From Oscillospiraceae bacterium (GTDB lineage Bacteria > Bacillota_A > Clostridia > Oscillospirales > JAAYXM01): DNA of 5,180 bases. The stretch covers positions 1-5,180 of the forward strand of contig JAFQVE010000529.1 in NCBI GenBank assembly GCA_017408185.1. The letters run 5' to 3'. A program made the translations under genes and the position numbers. The notes below the pieces were generated by a model. The model saw only the letters and a list, made by a program, of their open reading frames with translations. It did no database searches and was not told where the DNA came from. The number at the start of each line of letters is the position of its first letter. The first letter of the stretch is position 1. Positions 1 through 5,180 of this stretch are shown here, one piece after another.

Positions 1-1
1 A

Positions 2-1024
2 ATCCGTGCAAAAGCAGGAACCAGCCTCCTTGGTGAGGTTGAAGTAACGGTAATGGCACCGACGATGATTTCTGCGGAAGAGGAGATAACAGATACAAAA
101 GTCAATTTTAAGGCAAGTGCATACACCGGCGGAAGCGTTTCCGATGCTGAAGTTCAGGAAGTCGAAATCGGCACCGATATAACTGTTACTGCGATTGCAG
201 ATGAGGGTTACACCTTCGCATACTGGAAGAACAGCGCAGATGTCGTTCTTTCAGCAAAGGCAACCGAGACCTTTAAGGTAAGCACAAATATGGGTGTTAT
301 CGCTGTGTTTGATGAGATACAGACAACTGATGCGGTTCCGGTATACTTCTATAACGGAAACGGAATTTTGCTTAAAGACACTGTCGTTAAAAGGGGAGAA
401 ACGTTTGCTGTTGCAAAGAACAAAGCAGGTGTTGAAGCTCCGACTCTTACAGGCTTCGTGTTCAGTCACTGGAGTGACAAGGATGTCGGGGCGGCAATAA
501 AGGATGGTGATCTTATAACAGCTCTTACCCGTGCAGTTGCGATTTATAAGGATGATGAAAGCAAGACATACACCGTTAAAAACGGTGAAAAAACAGTGGC
601 AAGCGGCGTTAAGTACGGTGAGAGCGTAACGGTATACGGAAGTGATAATTTTTCCTGCTGGAAGCTTGGTGATAAGGTTGTAAGCTATGAAAAGGATTAT
701 ACCTTTGCTGTTTACGGCGATATCACGCTTACGGAAGGAAAAGGCGAAAAAATGACAAAATCGCCTGTTCTTGTTCTTGATAAGGTGGACGGCAATTACT
801 TTCTCACCTATAATTCGGGAGATTACGAGCTTGTTGAGGCAGGGATTCTCTTTGGAAACAAAGGAGTAAGCATAGAGAGCCTTGACGGCTATAAAGCGGC
901 GGCGAAGAAGAACACAGGTCAGTTTACCGCTTTGCCGCATGAAGGTGCGGATGAAAACACGGTTGCGCGCGGATATATGATTTATAAGCACAATGGCGAG
1001 TTCAATGTAATATATGCAGATTAA
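2..1024 (+). CDS. C-terminal part of a secreted/surface protein with InlB-B-like repeats (5' end outside window)
   Basis: The reading frame is open from base 2, so the ATG at 53 is probably internal and about 340 C-terminal residues are visible. I see three tandem modules of the divergent InlB B-repeat / Listeria-Bacteroides repeat kind. Their signatures are GYTFAYWKN (module about 101-316), GFVFSHWSD (about 335-556) and NFSCWKLGD (about 566-739). Each has a G-rich strand, an aromatic-W turn and a closing strand such as VIAVFDE or AVAIYKD. A separate C-terminal module (about 761-1021) contains LVEAGILFG and ARGYMIYK and ends in VIYAD. Such modules are known in cell-surface and secreted Firmicute proteins, where they act as spacers or binding domains. 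No LPXTG motif, C-terminal membrane segment, dockerin or SLH domain follows, so the protein is either released or anchored by its unseen N-terminal part. The signal peptide and any catalytic domain would lie upstream. The substrate is unknown. Confidence 0.8.
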   Translation: MRAKAGTSLLGEVEVTVMAPTMISAEEEITDTKVNFKASAYTGGSVSDAEVQEVEIGTDITVTAIADEGYTFAYWKNSADVVLSAKATETFKVSTNMGVIAVFDEIQTTDAVPVYFYNGNGILLKDTVVKRGETFAVAKNKAGVEAPTLTGFVFSHWSDKDVGAAIKDGDLITALTRAVAIYKDDESKTYTVKNGEKTVASGVKYGESVTVYGSDNFSCWKLGDKVVSYEKDYTFAVYGDITLTEGKGEKMTKSPVLVLDKVDGNYFLTYNSGDYELVEAGILFGNKGVSIESLDGYKAAAKKNTGQFTALPHEGADENTVARGYMIYKHNGEFNVIYAD

Positions 1025-1028
1025 ACAA

Positions 1029-1065
1029 GGGATTGTAGCGAAATGTATTTTGCTACAATCTCTTT
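1029..1065 (+). terminator. Rho-independent-type terminator of the surface-protein gene
   Basis: A hairpin starts five bases after the TAA stop. Bases 1029-1043 pair with 1048-1062 around a TGTA loop. The 9-bp core GATTGTAGC/GCTACAATC is perfect; the extensions include two G-U pairs. The U-tract is weak (TCTTT, then GGGG), so termination may be incomplete. The position directly after the stop codon supports the call. Confidence 0.7.
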
Positions 1066-1097
1066 GGGGCTTTAGAAAAATAGTGCAGAATGAGCAA

Positions 1098-1156
1098 ATC
1101 GGACCCGAAGTAGTACATAAGTACGTCGAGAGGTCCGATAAGCTTTACGCATAAAG
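1098..1156. other. Structured intergenic element: branched hairpin plus small stem-loop (possible RNA or dispersed repeat)
   Basis: The inverted repeat ATCGGACC (1098-1105) / GGTCCGAT (1132-1139) is perfect over 8 bp. It encloses CGA/TCG (1106-1108 with 1126-1128) and then GTAC-ATAA-GTAC (1113-1124), so the whole folds as an interrupted stem with a tetraloop. A second small stem CTTTA-CGCA-TAAAG lies at 1143-1156. There is no coding potential here beyond a seven-codon ORF and no clear dedicated promoter, so a transcript would come from read-through of the weak upstream terminator. Whether it acts as RNA, as a protein-binding site or as a MITE-like repeat cannot be decided from one copy. Confidence 0.45.
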
Positions 1157-1171
1157 TGTAACAAAATCCTC

Positions 1172-1193
1172 AAATTCGGCTTCTGCCGAATTT
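1172..1193. other. Perfect 9-bp hairpin with TTCT tetraloop
   Basis: AAATTCGGC (1172-1180) pairs exactly with GCCGAATTT (1185-1193) around TTCT. It is not followed at once by a T-run on either strand: the + side reads CCAATTTACTTT, and the - side reaches TTTT only after several bases. It is therefore at best a poor terminator. It may be the third stem of the structured element just upstream, or a stand-alone intergenic palindrome. Confidence 0.6.
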
Positions 1194-1232
1194 CCAATTT
1201 ACTTTCAAACTTCAAAAAAATGAATGCTTAAA

Positions 1233-1305
1233 GAAAAATGTGGCAAAATAAAAATTACGTTTCGGAATAATGTGGCAAAACATTGACAAAAACTAAGAAA
1301 AATGT
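1233..1305 (+). repeat. Direct repeat GAAWAATGTGGCAAAA phased at 32 bp, overlapping the ATPase promoter
   Basis: Sixteen-base copies lie at 1233-1248 and 1265-1280 and differ at one position (A/T). A partial third copy, GAAAAATGT at 1297-1305, lies exactly 32 bp further on and runs into the -10 element. The second copy ends two bases before the -35 box. Within it, AATGT-GGCAAA-ACATT (1269-1284) forms a short dyad reaching into the -35. The spacing is close to three helical turns, which would put the copies on one DNA face. This suggests regulator binding sites, but no regulator gene is seen in the window. Confidence 0.55.
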
Positions 1306-1311
1306 TACACT
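1283..1311 (+). promoter_or_regulatory. Strong sigma-A-type promoter of the DUF4143 ATPase gene
   Basis: The -35 TTGACA (1283-1288) is perfect. A 17-base spacer leads to -10 TACACT (1306-1311), preceded by TGT (1303-1305), which supplies the TGn extension. Transcription should start near 1318, only a few bases before the AAAGGAG ribosome binding site at 1321-1327. The leader would thus be about 18 bases, leaving no room for a riboswitch or attenuator. Control is therefore likely at initiation, through the flanking repeat. Confidence 0.75.
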
Positions 1312-1335
1312 GTATTCAGCAAAGGAGTTGGTTGT

Positions 1336-2691
1336 ATGTTAAAGAGAAAGGCTTATGATAAGCTTCTTGACTGGAAAAGCAAGAAAAAGAAACCGGCTTT
1401 GTTTATTTACGGTGCAAGACAGATAGGAAAAACAACCCTGATCCGTGAGTTTGCAAAAGAACACTACGAGAATTTCGTCGAAATTAACTTTATTCTTGAT
1501 GATGAGGCAAAATTGATTTTCGCAGACAAATACGATGCGGATACAGTTATATCAAGGCTTACTGCATATGTGAGAAAACCGCTGGTGCCGGGAAAAACAC
1601 TGATATTATTTGATGAAATACAGGCATGCCCCGAGGTAAGGACTGCAATTAAGTTCTTAGTTGAAGATGGCAGATTTGATTATATCGAAACAGGTTCAAT
1701 GCTTGGTGTAATGTATAAGCATGTCCGTTCATATCCTGTGGGTTTTGAAGAAGTATATCAGATGTTTCCGATGGATTTTGAGGAATATCTGATAGCAAAC
1801 GGGGTGCAACCCACAACAATTGACGAGCTCAAAGAATGTTATGATGAAGAAAAGCCTGTTCCGGAGATTGTTCACCAGACCATTACAAAGCTCTTTCAGA
1901 CGTATGTTGTTGTGGGTGGTATGCCGCAGGTTGTTCAGGTATATGTGGATACTCACGACATAGGACGCGTTATTGAAACTCAGAACAGTATATTGTCGCA
2001 ATACAGGCTCGATATATCGCAATATGCAAAGAGCAGCGAGAAAATAAAAATCAAATCCATATTTGACAGCATTCCTGCACAACTCAATGACAAAAAAAGA
2101 AGGTTCATCTTATCACAGCTTGATGAAAAAGGAAGGATGAACAGATACGGTGACAGCTTCATGTGGCTGTCCGATGCAGGCGTTGCGCTTCCGTGTTACA
2201 ACACTACGGCTCCCGAGCCACCACTACAGCTAAATGAAAAAAGAAATTTGTTCAAGCTGTTTATGGGAGATATAGGGCTTCTATGCGCTGCGTGTATGGA
2301 AAATATCCAGTTCAGTATTTTAAACGGAGACCTGTCTGTCAATATGGGAAGCATTCTTGAGAATGCTATTGCTATGCAGCTTAAAAGCAACGGATATTCT
2401 TTGTACTATTTCGATACCAAAAAATACGGAGAGCTTGATTTTGTGATACAGAACGGTATGCACATTGAGCTGGTCGAGGTGAAATCCGGCAATGACTACA
2501 AGAAACACAACGCACTTGATAATGTCCGTAATGTACCGGAGTGGAATATTGAAAAAAGCTATGTATTCTGCAAGGATAACCTTTGCGTTGAAAACGGCAT
2601 TAAATATCTTCCGTGGTATATGGTTATGTTTCTGAAACGGGAAAAAATTGAAACCGGCACAATATTTGAAGTAGACATTTCAAATCTGTAA
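1336..2691 (+). CDS. DUF4143-type AAA family ATPase with PD-(D/E)XK-like C-terminal region
   Basis: This is a 451-residue protein, full length for the family. The start is set by AAAGGAG eight bases before the ATG. The N-terminal AAA domain shows Walker A GARQIGKTT (26-34), Walker B TLILFDEIQ (88-96) and a sensor-like ETGSMLG (118-124). The family stretch RSYPVGFEEVYQMFPMDFEEYL-type follows (131-152), then VGGMPQVV (193-200). The C-terminal part resembles the DUF4143 nuclease-like fold, with GSILENAI (E342), ELDFV (D368) and EVKSG (E381, K383), matching a PD-(D/E)XK core. ATP binding is therefore well supported; nuclease activity is only an inference from residues. Members are common in gut Firmicutes and Bacteroidetes and in archaea, often as many scattered paralogues, with unknown cellular role. 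It has no operon partner here. Sampled stretches look more AT-rich than recJ, which fits lateral acquisition but is weak evidence. Confidence 0.92.
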   Translation: MLKRKAYDKLLDWKSKKKKPALFIYGARQIGKTTLIREFAKEHYENFVEINFILDDEAKLIFADKYDADTVISRLTAYVRKPLVPGKTLILFDEIQACPEVRTAIKFLVEDGRFDYIETGSMLGVMYKHVRSYPVGFEEVYQMFPMDFEEYLIANGVQPTTIDELKECYDEEKPVPEIVHQTITKLFQTYVVVGGMPQVVQVYVDTHDIGRVIETQNSILSQYRLDISQYAKSSEKIKIKSIFDSIPAQLNDKKRRFILSQLDEKGRMNRYGDSFMWLSDAGVALPCYNTTAPEPPLQLNEKRNLFKLFMGDIGLLCAACMENIQFSILNGDLSVNMGSILENAIAMQLKSNGYSLYYFDTKKYGELDFVIQNGMHIELVEVKSGNDYKKHNALDNVRNVPEWNIEKSYVFCKDNLCVENGIKYLPWYMVMFLKREKIETGTIFEVDISNL

Positions 2692-2729
2692 AAAACGGCT
2701 GCGGTCAACTAAGATCGCAACCGTTTTTT
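2690..2729. terminator. Bidirectional rho-independent terminator between convergent genes
   Basis: AAAAACGG (2691-2698) pairs with CCGTTTTT (2721-2728). After one C/A mismatch, TGCGGTC (2700-2706) pairs with GATCGCA (2713-2719, one G-U) around an AACTAA loop. The + strand ends in TTTTTT (2724-2729). The - strand has a matching T-run opposite A2690-A2695, so the hairpin can serve both the ATPase gene and yihY. Its left arm starts inside the ATPase stop codon. Confidence 0.9.
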
Positions 2730-2740
2730 AAATAAACACA

Positions 2741-3580
2741 TCACTCGTCCTTCTCTGTCATTATGCTGTTAAGCTCGGCACCGAGAATAAGAATCATTCC
2801 GGCAAAGTACATCCAGAGCATAAGAAGCATTACGGCACCGACAGAGCCGTAGAAAAGGGAAGAAGATACAATATGGTTTACATAGAACGAGAACCCGCCG
2901 GTAAGAATGAGAAATCCGACAAGGGAAAACAGCGTTCCGGGGATTGTTTCTGAAAACTTAATCTTCTTTGAAGGGATTATTTTGTAAATAACAGACATCG
3001 TGAAAAAAAGAATGACCGCCGTTGTTATCCAGCGCCATACAGAAAACAAATCAACAAAGGCAAAAGCAAGGGTGAGACTTGCGATAAGCTTTGACACAAA
3101 GTCGTTTCCAAAGGCTACGAGAACAACGCAGGCAAGGAAGATGAGCGCAAATAAAAGAATGAAAATCATTGAGAAAAGAACCTGAGCGAAGAAGCCGCGT
3201 GTCTGCTCTGTATGGTATGCACGGTTAAAGGCGCTGTTGAGTGACCTTACGGACTTTGATGCGGAAAAAAGTGCAAGAAAAATACCAAACGAGAGAAGGC
3301 TTACGCCGCTCTGCGCATTGATATATTCCAGATACTGAGCGATAAACGACACAATCTGCTCAGGAAAGAGCGGCTCCAAAAACGAAATTGCGGCGTTTCC
3401 GGGGATATCAAAGGATGCGATAAGCGCATTTACGAATATAAGAAACGGGAATACGGACAGAATGAAAAAGTATGCAATCTGACCTGCGGTATAGCTTATG
3501 TTGTGTCTGCGAAAACGCGAATAGAGCTCGCGCACGATTTTCCGGGAGTGTGAAAAACATCTTTTCGGTTTGCTTAGCAT
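2741..3580 (-). CDS. yihY: YihY/BrkB family inner membrane protein (formerly mislabelled ribonuclease BN)
   Basis: The protein has 279 residues, typical for the family. The basic N-terminus (about 1-28, rich in K/R) is followed by ISYTAGQIAYFFILSVFPFL (28-47), the usual first-helix signature. The conserved SASKSVRSLNSAFNRAY (106-122) comes next. About six hydrophobic segments are visible, roughly at 34-54, 93-107, 133-157, 183-203, 216-236 and 246-267. The last carries the family motif LWMYFAGMILILGAELN (255-271). The start is supported by GAGGTG (3589-3594) eight bases upstream of the ATG. Related proteins were once called RNase BN, but that activity belongs to a different protein (RNase Z). 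The true function is unsettled; transport or envelope roles have been suggested. It is divergent from recJ and convergent with the ATPase gene, so it is a single-gene unit. Confidence 0.93.
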   Translation of the reverse strand: MLSKPKRCFSHSRKIVRELYSRFRRHNISYTAGQIAYFFILSVFPFLIFVNALIASFDIPGNAAISFLEPLFPEQIVSFIAQYLEYINAQSGVSLLSFGIFLALFSASKSVRSLNSAFNRAYHTEQTRGFFAQVLFSMIFILLFALIFLACVVLVAFGNDFVSKLIASLTLAFAFVDLFSVWRWITTAVILFFTMSVIYKIIPSKKIKFSETIPGTLFSLVGFLILTGGFSFYVNHIVSSSLFYGSVGAVMLLMLWMYFAGMILILGAELNSIMTEKDE

Positions 3581-3600
3581 ATACGCTTCACCTCGCTCTT

Positions 3601-3629
3601 ATTATACACCATATGCTTCGGTTTGAAAA
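3601..3629 (-). promoter_or_regulatory. Probable yihY promoter
   Basis: On the - strand a perfect TATAAT (3601-3606) lies 17 bases from TTTTCA (3624-3629), a 4/6 match to TTGACA. The predicted start, near 3594-3596, would fall at the 5' edge of the GAGGTG ribosome binding site. That implies a leader of only about 15 bases. An alternative upstream start in the AT-rich region cannot be excluded. Confidence 0.5.
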
Positions 3630-3643
3630 GTATATAATATGTG

Positions 3644-3697
3644 TTAATTGTAAAATGTTTTTGTATGCAAATACTTTATATTGTATTTTACGATTAA
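3644..3697. repeat. 13-bp inverted repeat in the yihY/recJ divergent promoter region
   Basis: TTAATTGTAAAAT (3644-3656) and ATTTTACGATTAA (3685-3697) are inverted copies matching at 12 of 13 positions, 28 bases apart. The one mismatch would be a G-U pair in RNA. The right arm overlaps the last two bases of the recJ -35 box and extends into the spacer. The spacer between the arms contains a near-palindrome, TTTGTATGCAAA (3660-3671). This could be an operator or simply AT-rich coincidence. Confidence 0.4.
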
Positions 3698-3709
3698 TTT
3701 TGTTATAAT
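3681..3709 (+). promoter_or_regulatory. Probable recJ promoter (extended -10)
   Basis: TATAAT (3704-3709) is perfect and is preceded by TGT, a TGn extension. The -35 at 17 bases is TTGTAT (3681-3686), only a 3/6 match, which an extended -10 can tolerate. The start would be near 3716. It leads to the AAAGGA ribosome binding site at 3726-3731, nine bases before the ATG at 3741. Confidence 0.65.
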
Positions 3710-3740
3710 ATATAACATAAATAATAAAGGAAAAAGTGAT

Positions 3741-5180
3741 ATGAAAAATACCAAATGGATAACGGGAAAATATGACGAAGCCACGGTTGCGCTTCTTCAA
3801 GAAACTCTCGGCGTTTCGTCGCTTACGGCAAAGCTTCTTTCCGTGAGGGGAGTAACTACACCTGATGAGGCGGTTGCTTTCACCAAAAAGGATATTGAGG
3901 AATTATACGACCCCTTTCTTATGTGCGATATGAAAAAGGCGGTTGACAGGATAGGCTCGGCGATTGCCGGCAATGAAAAAATCGCCGTTTACGGTGATTA
4001 TGACGCGGACGGCGTTACGTCTACATACATACTTGTACATTTTCTTCGCTCTCTCGGTGCGGATGTGACCTACCACATTCCGGACAGGTTTGAGGAGGGC
4101 TACGGCGTATCGCGCGGCGCGCTTGAAATGCTTGCGGAGAAGGGAGTCACTCTCGTTATAACGGTTGACACGGGGATAACCGCGATTGAAGAGTCTGCGT
4201 ATGCAGCAGAGCTTGGTCTTGACCTTGTTATAACGGACCATCACAAGTGCGCGGAAGAACTGCCGAAGGCGTGTGCAATTGTAAACCCCAACCGTGAGGA
4301 CTGCACATATCCGTTCAAAACTCTTGCCGGAGTGGGCGTTGCGTTCAAGCTTATTTCGGCGATGAGCGGCGGGGTACGGGAAATCACTGAAAAATACCTT
4401 CCGTATGTATGTATAGGTACGGTTGCGGATGTTATGCCGATTATAGATGAAAACAGAATCATTGTTTCAACCGGGCTTAAGCTCATTGATGAGCGGCGCG
4501 AAGCAGGAATTTCTGCGCTTTTAGAGGAGGCGGGCACGAAGAAAAACGAGCCGCTTACAGCCGGCGCAATAGGCTTTCTTGTCGGACCGCGGATGAATGC
4601 TGCCGGACGCATGGGCAGTGCAGAGCTTGCGCTTGAATTATTGTTTGCCGAAGGTGAAAAAGCCGTGGCTTTGGCAGCACAGCTTGGTGAAAAAAACCGT
4701 GAAAGGCAAAAATGCGAAAGCGATATCGTAAAAGAAGCGCTTGCTGTAATGGAAAAGAATCCGGAGTATAACAGCGGAAGCGCCATTGTCATCTCAGGCG
4801 AGGGGTGGCATCATGGCGTGTTAGGTATTGTCGCTTCAAGAATCTGCAATATGTTCGGAAAGCCGACAATTCTGATTTCCGAAGAGGACGGAGAATGCCG
4901 CGGCTCGGGGCGCAGTGTAGAGGGAGTAAGCCTTCATTCCGCTCTCGGAAGATGCTCGCATCTTCTTGAAAAGTTCGGCGGGCATGACCTTGCCGCAGGA
5001 GTGGTGGTAAGGCGCGAGAATATAGAAGAATTCCGTCGTCTTTTAAATGAAGAGCTGTATGAAGAAATGCGCGAGTATGTTCCGGTGCTCAATATTGATT
5101 TTGAAGCAAAAGCTAAGGAGCTTACTCTTTCCCAGCTTCACGGGCTTCGCGTTATGGAGCCGTACGGGAAGGATAATGAA
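3741..5180 (+). CDS. recJ: Single-stranded-DNA-specific exonuclease RecJ (3' end outside window)
   Basis: The frame stays open for 480 codons to the window edge, so the C-terminus is missing; Firmicute RecJ proteins are usually well over 550 residues. RecJ is a cytoplasmic 5'-3' exonuclease on single-stranded DNA, used in recombinational repair (RecFOR pathway), mismatch repair and base excision repair. The DHH phosphoesterase domain shows AVYGDYDADGVTST (82-95), VDTG (142-145) and TDHHK (165-169), which supply the metal-binding aspartates and histidines. GPRMNAAGRMGSAE (282-295) follows. The DHHA1 domain shows GWHHGVLGIVASR (355-367), GSGRS (388-392) and KFGGHDLAAG (411-420). The start ATG has AAAGGA nine bases upstream, and a short N-terminal region precedes the DHH domain as expected. 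The last visible residues, LHGLRVMEPYGKDNE, match the start of the RecJ OB-like region. All core motifs are intact, so it is probably functional. Downstream partners are not visible. Confidence 0.96.
   Translation, partial: MKNTKWITGKYDEATVALLQETLGVSSLTAKLLSVRGVTTPDEAVAFTKKDIEELYDPFLMCDMKKAVDRIGSAIAGNEKIAVYGDYDADGVTSTYILVHFLRSLGADVTYHIPDRFEEGYGVSRGALEMLAEKGVTLVITVDTGITAIEESAYAAELGLDLVITDHHKCAEELPKACAIVNPNREDCTYPFKTLAGVGVAFKLISAMSGGVREITEKYLPYVCIGTVADVMPIIDENRIIVSTGLKLIDERREAGISALLEEAGTKKNEPLTAGAIGFLVGPRMNAAGRMGSAELALELLFAEGEKAVALAAQLGEKNRERQKCESDIVKEALAVMEKNPEYNSGSAIVISGEGWHHGVLGIVASRICNMFGKPTILISEEDGECRGSGRSVEGVSLHSALGRCSHLLEKFGGHDLAAGVVVRRENIEEFRRLLNEELYEEMREYVPVLNIDFEAKAKELTLSQLHGLRVMEPYGKDNE

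Noticed and set aside
294..500. 68-codon plus-strand frame inside the surface-protein gene
   Set aside because: It is out of frame with, and wholly inside, the supported coding sequence, and has no recognisable features.
251..991. 246-codon open frame on the minus strand opposite the surface-protein gene
   Set aside because: The opposite strand encodes recognisable repeat modules. The antisense product is rich in scattered Cys, Arg and Ile with no domain, and I see no ribosome binding site or promoter for it.
1090..1113. Seven-codon ORF starting at ATG 1090 as a leader peptide
   Set aside because: It has no ribosome binding site and overlaps the base-paired element; too short to support.
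1098..1139. tRNA-like fold in the branched hairpin
   Set aside because: It is only about 42 bases, with no anticodon arm, T-loop or CCA-proximal features.
1729..2508. Several minus-strand open frames (1729-2082, 1980-2162, 2196-2390, 2320-2508)
   Set aside because: They lie opposite the ATPase, whose motifs are clear on the plus strand; all are shadows with no start signals or domains.
3000..3708. Plus-strand frames at 3000-3185 and 3472-3708
   Set aside because: The first is antisense to yihY. The second spans the yihY start and the AT-rich intergenic promoter region; neither shows protein-like composition.
3588..3800. 70-codon minus-strand frame across the divergent promoter region
   Set aside because: It would overlap the start of recJ and cover both promoters; its composition reflects AT-rich non-coding DNA.
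3903..4792. Minus-strand frames of 113 and 183 codons (3903-4244, 4241-4792)
   Set aside because: They are antisense to recJ, which has all its family motifs on the plus strand; long antisense frames are expected in such GC-richer coding DNA.

Overview
The window looks like a chromosomal segment from a Gram-positive member of the Clostridia, plausibly an Oscillospiraceae/Ruminococcaceae-type gut bacterium. This lineage is an inference. It rests on strong AGGAG/GAGGTG ribosome binding sites, sigma-A-like promoters with TGn extensions, an InlB-B-repeat-like secreted protein, and a RecJ and a YihY of Firmicute appearance. No rRNA, tRNA, CRISPR array, transposase or phage gene is visible.

Layout from left to right: (1) The 3' end of a large repeat-containing secreted or surface protein gene (2-1024, +) ends at a long hairpin terminator. 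(2) A 311-base intergenic region holds three hairpins, which may be a small RNA or a dispersed intergenic repeat. It ends in a near-consensus promoter overlaid by a motif repeated at exact 32-bp steps. (3) A complete DUF4143-type AAA ATPase with a PD-(D/E)XK-like C-terminal part (1336-2691, +) forms a one-gene transcription unit. (4) A bidirectional terminator (about 2690-2729) is shared with the convergent gene. (5) A complete YihY/BrkB-family inner membrane protein gene (2741-3580, -) follows. (6) A 160-base AT-rich divergent promoter region contains a 13-bp inverted repeat. (7) The first 480 codons of recJ (3741 onward, +) run off the right edge with no stop.

The genes do not form one pathway. 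RecJ is a housekeeping repair exonuclease, YihY a membrane protein of unsettled function, the ATPase an orphan of a widespread but poorly understood family, and the left gene an extracellular protein. Terminators, opposing strands and separate promoters indicate four independent transcription units. I find no convincing new multi-gene system. The least explained parts are the control region of the ATPase gene (32-bp phased repeat) and the structured element upstream of it.
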